Source of the DNA: Povalibacter uvarum | GTDB taxonomy: Bacteria; Pseudomonadota; Gammaproteobacteria; Steroidobacterales; Steroidobacteraceae | Assembly: GCF_014202975.1 (NCBI RefSeq) | Contig: NZ_JACHHZ010000008.1 | Span: 62,001 to 126,000 of the forward strand | Length of the DNA stretch: 64,000 nt | Direction of reading: 5' to 3' | Shown: piece by piece, positions 54,102 through 62,753 of the stretch | Numbering within the stretch: the stretch's first letter is position 1 | How the letters are laid out: each line of letters begins with the position of its first letter | Made by a program: the position numbers and the translations under genes | The notes under the pieces: generated by a model | Database searches by the model: none | Seen by the model: only the letters and a program-made list of their open reading frames with translations | Told to the model about the DNA's origin: nothing

Positions 54102-55417
54102 CATGCCTTGTTCAATCGGTTCCTGAGCTCGGTCGCCAGGACGTCCCAGGAAATTTCCACCTGCGGTTGCTCCACACGCAGGGACTTCAGACCGACGATC
54201 CGGCGTTCGGTTTCAGTATCGCCCAGGATCAGGGCGTAGGCCGCGCCGCTCTTGTCCGCGCGCTTCATCTGGGACTTGAAGCTGCCGCCGCCGCAGTTCG
54301 TTTCGATCCGGATGCCGGGAACGCTGTCGCGCAATTTCTCGGACAGGCGGAGCCCTTCAGCCTCGGCGCTCTGGCCGGCGATGACGAAGTAGATATCGGG
54401 TGCATTCGCCGCGGCATTCACGCCCTGAACCCGAAGCAGTTCGACGATGCGCTCCTGGCCGAGGGCCCAGCCGATGGCAGGCGTTGGCTCGCCGCCCAGC
54501 TGGGTCACGAGTCCGTCGTAGCGGCCGCCGGAACAGACGGCACCTTGAGAACCCAGTTCGGTGGTGACCCACTCGAAGACGGTGTGACTGTAGTAGTCGA
54601 GCCCGCGCACGAGCCGTGGATTGAGGACGTACTTGATTCCGACCGCATCGAGGTGACGGCACAGTCCGGAGAAGTGTGCGCGCGACTCTTCGTCGAGGTA
54701 ATCGGTGAGGACAGGAGCAGTCGCGATGATGTCCTGCAGGTCCGGATTCTTGCTGTCCAGGATGCGCAGCGGATTGCCTTCGAGGCGCCGCAGGCTGTCC
54801 GGATCGAGCTTCGACTTGTGCGCCGAGAAATGGGCGACGAGCTTCTCGCGATACTCGCGCCGCGATCCTGGCGTGCCGAGCGAGTTGAGATTCAACTCCA
54901 CGCGATCGACACCGACGGCCTTGAGCAGTCGGCTGCTGAGCATGATGAGCTCGGCGTCGATATCGGGGCCGGCGTAACCGAAGGCCTCCACATCGAGCTG
55001 GTGAAACTGGCGGAAGCGCCCGCGTTGCGGCTTCTCGTGCCGGAACATCGGCCCGGCAAGCCAGACGCGGTGACGCTGGTTGTGCAACAGGCCGTTCGAG
55101 ATCATTGCGCGGACGATGCCTGCCGTCCCTTCGGGACGCAGCGTGAGCGAATCACCGCTCGGATCGTCGAAGGTGAACATCTCCTTCTGCACGATATCCG
55201 TGAACTCGCCGATCGAGCGCTTGAACAGGCCCGTGTGCTCGACGATCGGCACGCGGATTTCCTGGTACGCGTACGCAGTGAACAGTTCGCGCGCGATGCT
55301 CTCGAGCCGCTGCCACGCAGCGGCGTCGGCCGGCACCATGTCGTTCATGCCGCGCACTGGCTGGATTGCCTGCGCCTGAGCGGGTGCTGTGGAAACTTGA
55401 GTGGACGTGGATGTCAT
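54101..55417 (-). CDS. hisS: Histidyl-tRNA synthetase
   Basis: A 438-residue class II aminoacyl-tRNA synthetase. Catalytic motifs include [13 protein letters not shown] (motif 2 region), the histidine-specific [15 protein letters not shown] and SGGRYDGLV, motif 3 near [12 protein letters not shown], and a C-terminal anticodon-binding domain (about 345-430). The N-terminus has the family [11 protein letters not shown], preceded by a short Gln/Ala-rich tail that is slightly longer than usual. ATG 55417 is used. It is 30 bases downstream of rodZ; the usual ispG gene is missing from this spot. Confidence 0.95.
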   Translation of the reverse strand: MTSTSTQVSTAPAQAQAIQPVRGMNDMVPADAAAWQRLESIARELFTAYAYQEIRVPIVEHTGLFKRSIGEFTDIVQKEMFTFDDPSGDSLTLRPEGTAGIVRAMISNGLLHNQRHRVWLAGPMFRHEKPQRGRFRQFHQLDVEAFGYAGPDIDAELIMLSSRLLKAVGVDRVELNLNSLGTPGSRREYREKLVAHFSAHKSKLDPDSLRRLEGNPLRILDSKNPDLQDIIATAPVLTDYLDEESRAHFSGLCRHLDAVGIKYVLNPRLVRGLDYYSHTVFEWVTTELGSQGAVCSGGRYDGLVTQLGGEPTPAIGWALGQERIVELLRVQGVNAAANAPDIYFVIAGQSAEAEGLRLSEKLRDSVPGIRIETNCGGGSFKSQMKRADKSGAAYALILGDTETERRIVGLKSLRVEQPQVEISWDVLATELRNRLNKA

Positions 55418-55447
55418 CTGCGGATTCGATCGGAATATCGCCTCAGG

Positions 55448-56350
55448 CTAACGCAGCGAGCCATCCGCGGCGACTGTAAAGCGTGCGGCGTCGCGATTGG
55501 CACGCCGCGGAACCACGACGGGACTGTCGTTGACATCGAGCGTCACCGCCGACGCCAATCCCAGAGTGACTCGCAAAGGAGCAGTGCCGGCGACCACACG
55601 AGTCTGGCCGGGCTGGCCGATCCCGTACATCAGTCGCCGGTCACCCGCGTCGTAGATCTCGACCCAGGACGACTCGGAGAATGTCAGGCGCATCCGGACA
55701 CCTTCGCCCGCAACGGCGGCTCGCGGAGCGGGCTGCTCAACGAGCGCTGGTGCTCTCGAAGCTGCAGGAGCGCCTTCGGCAACGAGCGGCTGAGCGGGCG
55801 GTGCCGCAGCTGACTGACCGGGATTCGTCTGCTGCGGAATCTCCGCAGGCGCAGCTGCCGGCGCCGTCGCAGATTGCGGCACGCTCGACACGGGACTGGA
55901 CTGCGTGCGACCCAGCAGCGCGATCGCAACCCAGATGAGCAGTCCCACCGCCACGATTCCGCCGACGATCAGCATCGGCACGCGAAGCGAAACACGCTGC
56001 GGCGGAGGCACCGCGACGCTGGCGGGAATGACAGTCGGTGTGACCGGGACGTCCGTCAGCGTTTCGTAATGAGAGATGACGACTTCGGGCGACAGCCCAA
56101 GCACCGTCGCATATTTGCGCAAGTGCCCGCGCGCATACACCGGCGCACCGAGCAGGAGAAAGTTGTTCGATTCGATCGCCTGCACGAGCCGCACGTCGAG
56201 ATGAAGCTCATCGGCGACCTGCTGAACCGTGAGCCCCCGCCCTTCCCGGCCCGCCCGCAGGAATTCGCCAGGCGTCGGCGAACTCGGGGGCGGCGGCGCT
56301 GCTGCCGCGGGTTCCGCGGTCTGGGCCATGCCGGCCGCGTCCACACTCAT
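55448..56350 (-). CDS. rodZ: Cell-shape protein RodZ
   Basis: A 300-residue membrane protein that links MreB to the envelope. The N-terminal Cro/HTH domain (about 28-96; LTVQQVADELHLDVRLVQAIE) is followed by one transmembrane helix (about 124-146), a Pro/Ala-rich periplasmic linker (150-205) and a C-terminal DUF4115 domain (about 212-295; SWVEIYDAGDRRLMYGIGQPG). ATG 56350 overlaps the pilW stop (ATGA). The neighbours pilW, rlmN and hisS match the standard context. Confidence 0.92.
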   Translation of the reverse strand: MSVDAAGMAQTAEPAAAAPPPPSSPTPGEFLRAGREGRGLTVQQVADELHLDVRLVQAIESNNFLLLGAPVYARGHLRKYATVLGLSPEVVISHYETLTDVPVTPTVIPASVAVPPPQRVSLRVPMLIVGGIVAVGLLIWVAIALLGRTQSSPVSSVPQSATAPAAAPAEIPQQTNPGQSAAAPPAQPLVAEGAPAASRAPALVEQPAPRAAVAGEGVRMRLTFSESSWVEIYDAGDRRLMYGIGQPGQTRVVAGTAPLRVTLGLASAVTLDVNDSPVVVPRRANRDAARFTVAADGSLR

Positions 56351-57105
56351 CCCGAATGCCGCTCGGACTCGATGAGCTGTTTCGTTTCCGCTGCCTGCGG
56401 GTACTCCAGCTTCAGTCGCTGGCTGTACTTGCTGGCTTCGGCCGTGTTGCCGAGCTGCTGTTCGATGCGAACCGCAAGCCACAGGCTCGACGGGGTCGAC
56501 CGGCCTGCGACGAGGTAGCGCTCGATGAAGCCGCGCGCGGACATGTAGCTCTTGTTCTGGAACTCGAGATCGGCCATCTGATAGAGCGCTTCCGAGAATC
56601 GCGGCTTGAGCGCGAGCGCCTTGCGGAAATGCGCCTCGGCATTCGCGAGATCGCCGGCGCTTCGGGCGCAGTTGCCGGCGTTGAGGTACGCCACTTCCGG
56701 TGTCTTGTAGAGCGGATTCGAGGCGGCCTGCACGAAGAGCTTCTCGCCCTTCGCATGCTTGCCGCGCTTGCAGAGAATGACGGCGTAGTTGTTCAGGATC
56801 TCGGGATTGTTGCCATCCAGCGAAACCGCCTTGTCGAAGTGCGCTTCGCTCCTCTTCGGTTCGTTCAACCGGTCATACAGCAGTCCGGACGCTGCCTGCG
56901 CTTTGGCATTGCGCGGATTCTGTTCGACGGCGCGATCGATCTTCTCCTTCGCCGCGGCCAGGTTGCCCTTGCGGAAATAGTCGATACCCAGCTCCAGGTT
57001 GATGTCGGACGCTTTCTCCGGCTGCGGCTTGGACAGGTTGTTGTCCGTGGTCATGCAGGCCGCGAGCACCATCGACGCAAGTGCGATCAATGCCTTTCGA
57101 ATCAC
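56347..57105 (-). CDS. pilW: Type IV pilus biogenesis/stability lipoprotein PilW (PilF)
   Basis: A 252-residue lipoprotein with tetratricopeptide repeats that is needed for outer-membrane assembly of the PilQ secretin. It has lipobox LAAC (Cys17), then about six TPR units (LGIDYFRKGNLAAAKEKIDRAVEQNP, NYAVILCKRGKHAKGEKLF and others). GTG 57105 sits in a GTGA overlap with the rlmN stop and starts the signal peptide MIRKALIALASMVLAAC. It is normally found between rlmN and rodZ, as here. Other pilus genes are not in the window. Confidence 0.9.
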   Translation of the reverse strand: MIRKALIALASMVLAACMTTDNNLSKPQPEKASDINLELGIDYFRKGNLAAAKEKIDRAVEQNPRNAKAQAASGLLYDRLNEPKRSEAHFDKAVSLDGNNPEILNNYAVILCKRGKHAKGEKLFVQAASNPLYKTPEVAYLNAGNCARSAGDLANAEAHFRKALALKPRFSEALYQMADLEFQNKSYMSARGFIERYLVAGRSTPSSLWLAVRIEQQLGNTAEASKYSQRLKLEYPQAAETKQLIESERHSG

Positions 57106-58256
57106 GTTTGCACCGCCACCGAAATGAGTTTCGATCCCAGGCGAACCGTCGTTCTGTCGCGCACGCGGCCCACGAGCTGGCCGCAAGCTGCGTCGATGTC
57201 ATCTCCGCGTGTGCGTCGGGTCGTCGCTATGACGCCGTGCGAATTGCAGATGTCGCGGAATCGTTCGATCGCGGCCGCGGAGGAACGGCGGTACTGCGTT
57301 CCCGGGAACGGATTGAACGGAATCAGGTTGACCTTGGCGGGCTGGCCCTTGAGCAGGCGCACGAGCTCGAACGCGTGCTCCGGCTGATCGTTGATGCCGT
57401 CGAGCATGACGTATTCGAACGTGATGCTGCGGGCATTCTGCTTGTTGACGTACTGCCAGCAGGCGTCCAGCAGTTCGGCGATCTTGTGCTTGCGGTTGAT
57501 CGGCACCAGCACGTCGCGCAGCTCGTCGTTCGGCGCATGCAGCGAAACCGCCAGCGCACAGTTGGTTTCTTCGGCGAGCTTCAGCATCTGCGGAACGAGC
57601 CCGGAGGTGCTGACGGTGACACGACGACGGGAGATGTCGAATCCCAGATCGTCCATGAGGATTTCGGTCGCGGGCACGACGTTGCGATAGTTCGCCAGCG
57701 GCTCGCCCATTCCCATGAACACGATATTCGTGATGACGCGATTGCCGCCCGGCTCGTAGCCGAGCTCCTTGTTCGCCAGCCACACCTGGCCGACGATCTC
57801 GGCAACGCTCAGATTGCGATTGAATCCCTGCTGCGCGGTCGAGCAGAACGTGCAATCCATCGCGCAGCCGAGCTGGCTGGAAATGCACAACGTGCCGCGG
57901 CCGGGCTCGGGAATGAAGACCATCTCGATCGCCTGGCTCGCATCGATGGGATCATCGGCCTGCGCCGGCCCCTTTCCGCGAAGTGTGTCCATCGACAGCA
58001 GCCATTTCCGCGTGCCGTCGGTCGACACCTGGGTCATGCGGATTTCAGGCGTGCGGACTTCGGCAACTTCCTTCAGTCGTTCGCGAAAGGATTTCGCGAG
58101 GTCGGTCATCTGGTCGAAATCGCTCTCGGCGCGCTTGTACAGCCACTTCATCAGCTGGCGCGCGCGGAACGGCTTCTCGCCCATTCCGGCGATGAACGCT
58201 TCCAGCTCGGGTCGCGAGAGCCCGAGGAGATTGGTCTTGTTGGTCGCAGCGTTCAT
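57102..58256 (-). CDS. rlmN: Dual-specificity 23S rRNA/tRNA adenine-C2 methyltransferase
   Basis: A 384-residue radical-SAM enzyme that methylates A2503 of 23S rRNA and A37 of some tRNAs. The CxxxCxxC cluster motif is CAMDCTFC (Cys131, 135, 138). The second-methyl-transfer Cys is in AACGQL near the C-terminus. GMGEPLANY and the family N-terminus NLLGLSRPELEAFI are present. Length equals E. coli RlmN. ATG 58256 is preferred; TTG 58295 is upstream. A large hairpin lies between ndk and this gene. Confidence 0.95.
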   Translation of the reverse strand: MNAATNKTNLLGLSRPELEAFIAGMGEKPFRARQLMKWLYKRAESDFDQMTDLAKSFRERLKEVAEVRTPEIRMTQVSTDGTRKWLLSMDTLRGKGPAQADDPIDASQAIEMVFIPEPGRGTLCISSQLGCAMDCTFCSTAQQGFNRNLSVAEIVGQVWLANKELGYEPGGNRVITNIVFMGMGEPLANYRNVVPATEILMDDLGFDISRRRVTVSTSGLVPQMLKLAEETNCALAVSLHAPNDELRDVLVPINRKHKIAELLDACWQYVNKQNARSITFEYVMLDGINDQPEHAFELVRLLKGQPAKVNLIPFNPFPGTQYRRSSAAAIERFRDICNSHGVIATTRRTRGDDIDAACGQLVGRVRDRTTVRLGSKLISVAVQT

Positions 58257-58276
58257 GCAGTTCTGGTCGGAGTGCT

Positions 58277-58310
58277 CGGTCCGGGATTCGTTCAACCCAA
58301 TCCCGGACCG
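58277..58310 (-). terminator. Perfect stem-loop between ndk and rlmN
   Basis: A 12-bp perfect stem (58277-58288 with 58299-58310) and a 10-base loop start 9 bases after the ndk stop. No T-run follows on the minus strand, so it may terminate ndk partially, attenuate rlmN or protect the ndk mRNA end. Confidence 0.55.
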
Positions 58311-58318
58311 TCGTCAGC

Positions 58319-58750
58319 TCAGCGGGTCCGCGGGCAAATATCCGCGGCCGCGAAGAAGTACGCGATCTCGATCTTGGCGTTTTCGGCGCTATCGGAGCCG
58401 TGGGCCACATTTTCTTCGATGCTCGCAGCCAGATCGCCGCGGATCGTGCCCTTGTCGGCCTTCTTCGGGTCCGTGGCACCCATCAGCTCGCGATTCTTGG
58501 CAACGGCGTTCTCGCCTTCGAGCACCTGGACGATGACCGGGCCGGAGCTCATGTACTTGGTCAGGTCCTTGAAGAACGGACGTTCGCGGTGGACGGCGTA
58601 GAAACCTTCAGCCTGCGCGAGGCTGAGATGCATCATGCGGGCGGCCACGATCTTGAGACCGGCCTGCTCGAAGCGGCGATAAACCTCGCCGATGAGGTTC
58701 TTCTGGACACCGTCGGGTTTGACAATCGAAAGAGTGCGTTCAAGCGCCAT
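58319..58750 (-). CDS. ndk: Nucleoside diphosphate kinase
   Basis: A 143-residue enzyme that balances nucleoside triphosphates by phospho-transfer through His117 in [30 protein letters not shown] is the family start, and length is exact. ATG 58762 in frame would add four residues, but it abuts the AGAGG ribosome site, so ATG 58750 is preferred. The 231 bases upstream to iscA contain a GGCCG-CGGCC hairpin at 58770-58784 and GC-rich sequence but no gene. Confidence 0.96.
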   Translation of the reverse strand: MALERTLSIVKPDGVQKNLIGEVYRRFEQAGLKIVAARMMHLSLAQAEGFYAVHRERPFFKDLTKYMSSGPVIVQVLEGENAVAKNRELMGATDPKKADKGTIRGDLAASIEENVAHGSDSAENAKIEIAYFFAAADICPRTR

Positions 58751-58969
58751 GGGAATCGTCATCCTCTAAGGCCGGAAAACGGCCGATGAAACAATGAATT
58801 AGGACAGCCCCGCCGATGCGCTGGCTATAGGGAGTACTGGGGCGGGTTTTGCGCGCGGCGAAGTCTACCCGCCGGGGTCCCGGGCGGCAAGAAAAACGAA
58901 TGGTGACGAGGGGTTAGGGGAAGCAAGGAAACCGCGACCCGGCAAGACCCGCGGCCCCTCTTCCGCCCT

Positions 58970-58996
58970 CTGGCCAGCTGGCTGGCTAGCTGGCTA
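58970..58996. repeat. GGCTAGCTGGCT tandem tract at the end of iscA
   Basis: CTGGCCAGCTGGCTGGCTAG and then CTGGCTA are imperfect tandem GCTGGC/GCTAGC units that run into the reverse-strand iscA stop codon. The tract is slippage-prone. Confidence 0.45.
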
Positions 58997-59317
58997 AACG
59001 GTGAAGCTTTCCCCGCACCCACACTCCCCCTTCACGTTGGGATTGCGGAAGCGGAAAGCTTCATTGAGCCCCTGCTTCACGAAATCGACTTCGGTGCCGT
59101 CGATGAAGCCCAGGCTGTCCCGGTCGACGATGACTTTGACGCCCTGATCCTCGAAGACGACGTCATTGCCCGTCAGATCGTCCGCGTAATTGACGACGTA
59201 GGCGAAGCCTGAACACCCCGTCTTCTTGACCCCGAGGCGCAGGCCGAGGCCATGACCGCGGCGGGTCAGGAAGGTACGGACACGATCAGCGGCAGCGATG
59301 GTCAGCGAGATGGACAT
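58994..59317 (-). CDS. iscA: A-type iron-sulfur carrier IscA
   Basis: A 107-residue A-type carrier that binds and delivers iron or Fe-S clusters. The three conserved cysteines are present (Cys35 in [11 protein letters not shown]; Cys98 and Cys100 in GECGCGESF). [23 protein letters not shown] is the family core. ErpA and SufA are close relatives; IscA is preferred because of the neighbouring iscS. It is 106 bases after the IscU-like gene, with no hscB, hscA or fdx following. Confidence 0.88.
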   Translation of the reverse strand: MSISLTIAAADRVRTFLTRRGHGLGLRLGVKKTGCSGFAYVVNYADDLTGNDVVFEDQGVKVIVDRDSLGFIDGTEVDFVKQGLNEAFRFRNPNVKGECGCGESFTV

Positions 59318-59423
59318 AGGCGGTCGATAGCGAACTTAAGCGGCAGCCATGAAGATTGAGGGGCGGTGCGTTCAAGTCAAGTGCGAAGTCCATGCCGGAT
59401 CGGCATGCCTTCAGCTCGAAACT

Positions 59424-59798
59424 CTACGGAGGCTGCAAGCCGATTTCAGCCAAGCACTTCACAGCATCCTGCAGGATCAGCATCCGCCCCCGCTTCTCCG
59501 CGGGGATTTCGAGCGCTTGCGCCACTGGACGCCAGTCCCACCGGGCCAGCGCTTCGATCGGGCTGCCCACCAGATGCTCTGTAGTCCACGACGCTGCGGC
59601 AATGCAATGCGGACAGCCGTAGGCCTCGAACTGCATCGCCATGATGCTTTCGCCGGACAAACGCGCACTCAGATGGAACGACGTGCCCTGCGCAACACTG
59701 CCCGCTGAAGCCTCGATCACGTCAGGCGCTGCCGGCAACCGGCCTGAGTTGCGTGGACGATCGAAGTGATCGATCACGAGGGGCGAATACCGCGCCAT
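59424..59798 (-). CDS. IscU-like scaffold protein lacking two ligand cysteines
   Basis: A 124-residue protein that aligns along its length with IscU (YSPLVIDHFDRPRNSG, FEAYGCPHCIAAASWTTEHLVG, ILQDAVKCLAEIG). Of the three cysteines that hold the Fe-S cluster, only one remains. The position of Cys37 is Gln37 with the following Asp also lost (GSVAQGTS), Cys62 is kept, and Cys106 with its His is Gly-Arg (Arg105). It gains Cys65, making a CPHC motif, and Cys115. It cannot be a normal scaffold; a regulator of IscS, a sulfur acceptor or a decaying gene are options. It is 3 bases after iscS. Confidence 0.82.
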   Translation of the reverse strand: MARYSPLVIDHFDRPRNSGRLPAAPDVIEASAGSVAQGTSFHLSARLSGESIMAMQFEAYGCPHCIAAASWTTEHLVGSPIEALARWDWRPVAQALEIPAEKRGRMLILQDAVKCLAEIGLQPP

Positions 59799-59801
59799 CC
59801 G

Positions 59802-60962
59802 TCAGCCCGAAGCGATCTGCCTCAACCGGCCGACCTCGCGCTGCACTTCCGCAATGGCGGTCTCGACTTCCGCGGTCGTCGAGAAGCGGCCGAGGCTGAA
59901 GCGCAGCGAGCTCTGCGCCTGCTGATCCGTTCGACCCAGCGCACGCAGCACGTAAGACGCCTCATCGGATCCGGACGAGCACGCCGCGCCCGCCGAGACC
60001 GCGACCGCTCGCAACGCAAACTGCAGGCTCTCGCCTTCGACGCCATGGAACGTGACGTTGAGGATGTTCGAAACGCGGTCGGCCGATTCCGCGTTGATCT
60101 CCACATCCCCTACTTTCGCGATGCCTTGCCACAGACGCTCACGGAGGCTGCGCAGGCGATCGACATCCTCGTCTTTCTCGGCAATCGCCAGCTCGAACGC
60201 CGCGCCCATGCCGACGATCTGATGCGTCGGCAACGTGCCCGAGCGAAGTCCGAACTCCTGGCCGCCGCCAAACAGAATGGGCCGCAACCCGACAGGCGGC
60301 GTGCGACGCACGTAGAGCGCACCGACACCCTTCGGCCCGTAGGCCTTGTGGGCGGTCATCGAGAGAAGGTCGATCTGCATCGCTTCCACATCGACGGGCA
60401 CTTTGCCGATGGACTGCGCGGCATCGCAATGAAACAGAACGCCGCGTTCGCGACACAGCCGCCCCACTGCGCCCACATCCTGGATCACACCCGTTTCATT
60501 GTTCACGTGCATGAGCGACACGAGGATCGTGTCCGGCCGCAGCGCTTCCCGCACCTGTTCGGGCTGAACGATGCCGTCCACGCCCGGGCGCAGATAGGTC
60601 ACATCGAATCCTTCGCGCTCGAGCTGCTTCAGCGCATCGAGCACGGCCTTGTGCTCTGTTTTCGAGGACACGATGTGCCGGCCGCGATCGGCATGGAATC
60701 GCGCCACGCCCTGGATCGCGAGGTTGTCGGATTCCGTTGCGCCGGAAGTCCAGACGATGGTCGCCGGTTTCGCGCCGATCGCATTCGCGACTTGCACGCG
60801 CGCCTTCTCGACGAGCTCTCGCGCACGTCGGCCGAACTCGTGGCTCGCCGAGGATGGATTGCCGTGGGCGCCTTCGGGCCGCAGACACTCGATCATCCGG
60901 TCAGCCACACGGGGGTCGACCGGCGTCGTGGCGGCGTAATCGAGATAGATGGGTGAGCTCAT
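59802..60962 (-). CDS. iscS: Cysteine desulfurase IscS
   Basis: A 386-residue PLP enzyme that takes sulfur from cysteine for Fe-S clusters and thio-modified tRNA. The PLP lysine is Lys206 (TAHKAYGPKG), and the persulfide Cys328 (GAACSSGSDE) matches the E. coli residue number. IYLDYAATTPVDPRV and GNPSSASHEFG are the family start. It is shorter by about 18 residues at the C-terminus than E. coli IscS, which ends with the IscU-binding tail. It is 19 bases after trmJ and 3 bases before the IscU-like gene; no iscR lies between. Confidence 0.93.
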   Translation of the reverse strand: MSSPIYLDYAATTPVDPRVADRMIECLRPEGAHGNPSSASHEFGRRARELVEKARVQVANAIGAKPATIVWTSGATESDNLAIQGVARFHADRGRHIVSSKTEHKAVLDALKQLEREGFDVTYLRPGVDGIVQPEQVREALRPDTILVSLMHVNNETGVIQDVGAVGRLCRERGVLFHCDAAQSIGKVPVDVEAMQIDLLSMTAHKAYGPKGVGALYVRRTPPVGLRPILFGGGQEFGLRSGTLPTHQIVGMGAAFELAIAEKDEDVDRLRSLRERLWQGIAKVGDVEINAESADRVSNILNVTFHGVEGESLQFALRAVAVSAGAACSSGSDEASYVLRALGRTDQQAQSSLRFSLGRFSTTAEVETAIAEVQREVGRLRQIASG

Positions 60963-60981
60963 GATGGTGCAACGATACAGA

Positions 60982-61707
60982 CTAAACCTTGCCCGCGGGC
61001 CGCCTGCGCGACTGAACTGCCGTCAGGATGCCGCGCAGAATGTTCATCTCGTTCTGATCGAGCTGTGCGCGATTGAACAGCCGCCGGATGCGCGCCATCA
61101 GATGACCGCCGCCCGTGCGGTCCTTGAAGTCGATCTCTTCGAGCACCTGCTCGAAATGCACATACAGTCGCGACACCTCTTCGGCGCTTGCGAGCGGCAC
61201 ATCGCGTTCGGGCGGCGGCGGTGCGCCAGGGCGCGCGGCGAGCCACAACTCATAGGTCACGACCTGCACGGCCATCGCGAGATTCAGCGAGCTGTATTCC
61301 GACGCTGTCGGAATCGTCATCAGGAGGTGGCATCGATCGAGCTCCACGTTGGTGAGGCCCGTACGCTCGGCGCCGAAGACCACTGCGGCAGTCTGGTCCC
61401 GCGACGATTGGATGATCTGCGCACTGCACTCGCGGGGCTCGACGATGCTCCATGGCAGATGGCGCTGCCTCGCGCTCGTACCGACGATGAGCCCGCAATC
61501 AGCAATTGCCTGATCGAAGCGCTCGTGAACGACCGCGGCGTCCAGCACGTCGTCCGCACCCGAGGCGCGTGCGGATGCTTCCTGATGCGGGAACAGAGCC
61601 GGTTTCACGAGATGCAGCTCGCGCAGCCCCATGTTCTTCATGGCGCGCGCGACCGCTCCGATATTGCCGGGATGCTGGGGTTCGACGAGAACGATGCGGA
61701 TAGGCAT
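60982..61707 (-). CDS. trmJ: tRNA (cytidine/uridine-32-2'-O)-methyltransferase
   Basis: A 241-residue SPOUT methyltransferase that 2'-O-methylates position 32 of tRNAs. The N-terminal IVLVEPQHPGNIGAVARAMKNMG, FGAERTGLTNVELDRCHLL and the knot region PTASEYSSLNLAMAVQVVTYEL are typical. A C-terminal helical extension follows. ATG 61707 is used. It is next to iscS, as in the enterobacterial order trmJ-iscR-iscS, but without iscR. It is divergent from suhB, with 82 bases between. Confidence 0.93.
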   Translation of the reverse strand: MPIRIVLVEPQHPGNIGAVARAMKNMGLRELHLVKPALFPHQEASARASGADDVLDAAVVHERFDQAIADCGLIVGTSARQRHLPWSIVEPRECSAQIIQSSRDQTAAVVFGAERTGLTNVELDRCHLLMTIPTASEYSSLNLAMAVQVVTYELWLAARPGAPPPPERDVPLASAEEVSRLYVHFEQVLEEIDFKDRTGGGHLMARIRRLFNRAQLDQNEMNILRGILTAVQSRRRPAGKV

Positions 61708-61789
61708 GGGATCTCAATGCTATTCTACGCACCCCCGGGACGCACCCTTCGTCCCCCGCTCTTTGCCAATCCCGCTCGCCGAGGTTTCC

Positions 61790-62599
61790 ATGCAGCCCCT
61801 GCTCAATATCGCCATCCGTGCCGCCCGACGGGCCGGTGAAATCATCGTTCGCGGCATGAACCGGCTGCATCGCCTCGACGTCCAGCGCAAGGGTCAGAAC
61901 GACTTCGTGTCGGAGATCGACCTGGCGGCCGAGCGGGACATCATCGAGACCATCCGCAAGCATTACCCCGATCATTCCGTGCTGGCCGAAGAAAGCGGCC
62001 AGACCGAAGGTCGTGGCGGCGAAAGCGAATTCACCTGGATCATCGATCCCCTCGACGGCACGACCAACTTCCTCCACGGGTTCCCGCAGTTCGCCGTGTC
62101 GATTGCCGTGCAGCGTCGCGGCCGCATCGAACACGGTGTCGTCTACGATCCGCTGCGGCAGGAGCTCTTCACGACTTCACGCGGCGAAGGTGCGCAGCTC
62201 GATGGTCGCAAGATCCGCGTGAGCAGCCACATCGGACTCGAGGGCGCGCTGATCGGCACCGGCTTTCCCTATCGCGCCAACCTGCATTGGCTCGACAACT
62301 ACATGGCGATGATGAAGGCCGTCATGCAGCAGACGGCGGGTATCCGCCGCCCTGGCTCCGCGGCGCTCGATCTTGCTTATGTCGCCGCGGGCCGGCTCGA
62401 TGCCTTCTGGGAGATCGGCCTGTCGCCCTGGGATACAGCAGCCGGCACGCTGCTCATCACCGAGGCCGGCGGAATGGTCGGCACGCTCACTGGCGGAGAC
62501 TACAAGCTGCAACCGCACATCATCGCCGGCACTCCCAAGGTGTATACGCCGCTCCTGACATTGCTCGGTCCACACGTCCCTGAATCCTTGCGGGATTGA
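61790..62599 (+). CDS. suhB: Inositol-1-monophosphatase/Nus factor SuhB
   Basis: A 269-residue Mg2+-dependent phosphatase of the IMPase family; in gammaproteobacteria SuhB also takes part in rRNA antitermination. Metal-site motifs are AEESG (Glu67/Glu68), IDPLDGTTNF (Asp86, Asp89) and SPWDTAAGTLLITEAGG. The family start is QPLLNIAIRAARRAGEII. GAGG precedes ATG 61790 by 6 bases. It is divergent from trmJ, the same pairing as in E. coli. Confidence 0.93.
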   Translation: MQPLLNIAIRAARRAGEIIVRGMNRLHRLDVQRKGQNDFVSEIDLAAERDIIETIRKHYPDHSVLAEESGQTEGRGGESEFTWIIDPLDGTTNFLHGFPQFAVSIAVQRRGRIEHGVVYDPLRQELFTTSRGEGAQLDGRKIRVSSHIGLEGALIGTGFPYRANLHWLDNYMAMMKAVMQQTAGIRRPGSAALDLAYVAAGRLDAFWEIGLSPWDTAAGTLLITEAGGMVGTLTGGDYKLQPHIIAGTPKVYTPLLTLLGPHVPESLRD

Positions 62600-62753
62600 G
62601 CACGCACTGTGCTGCCTCGCTTTTGCGCAACTGCTCCGCTAGAGTCTCGCGCCTGAGCACGCCTGAGCCTGCGTCGAACGGTCGGTGCAGCCTGCTGCTG
62701 CAAAGTCGCGCCAATGTGCGCAGAAAGAGCCAGTTTCGGGGAGGAGTCAACGC

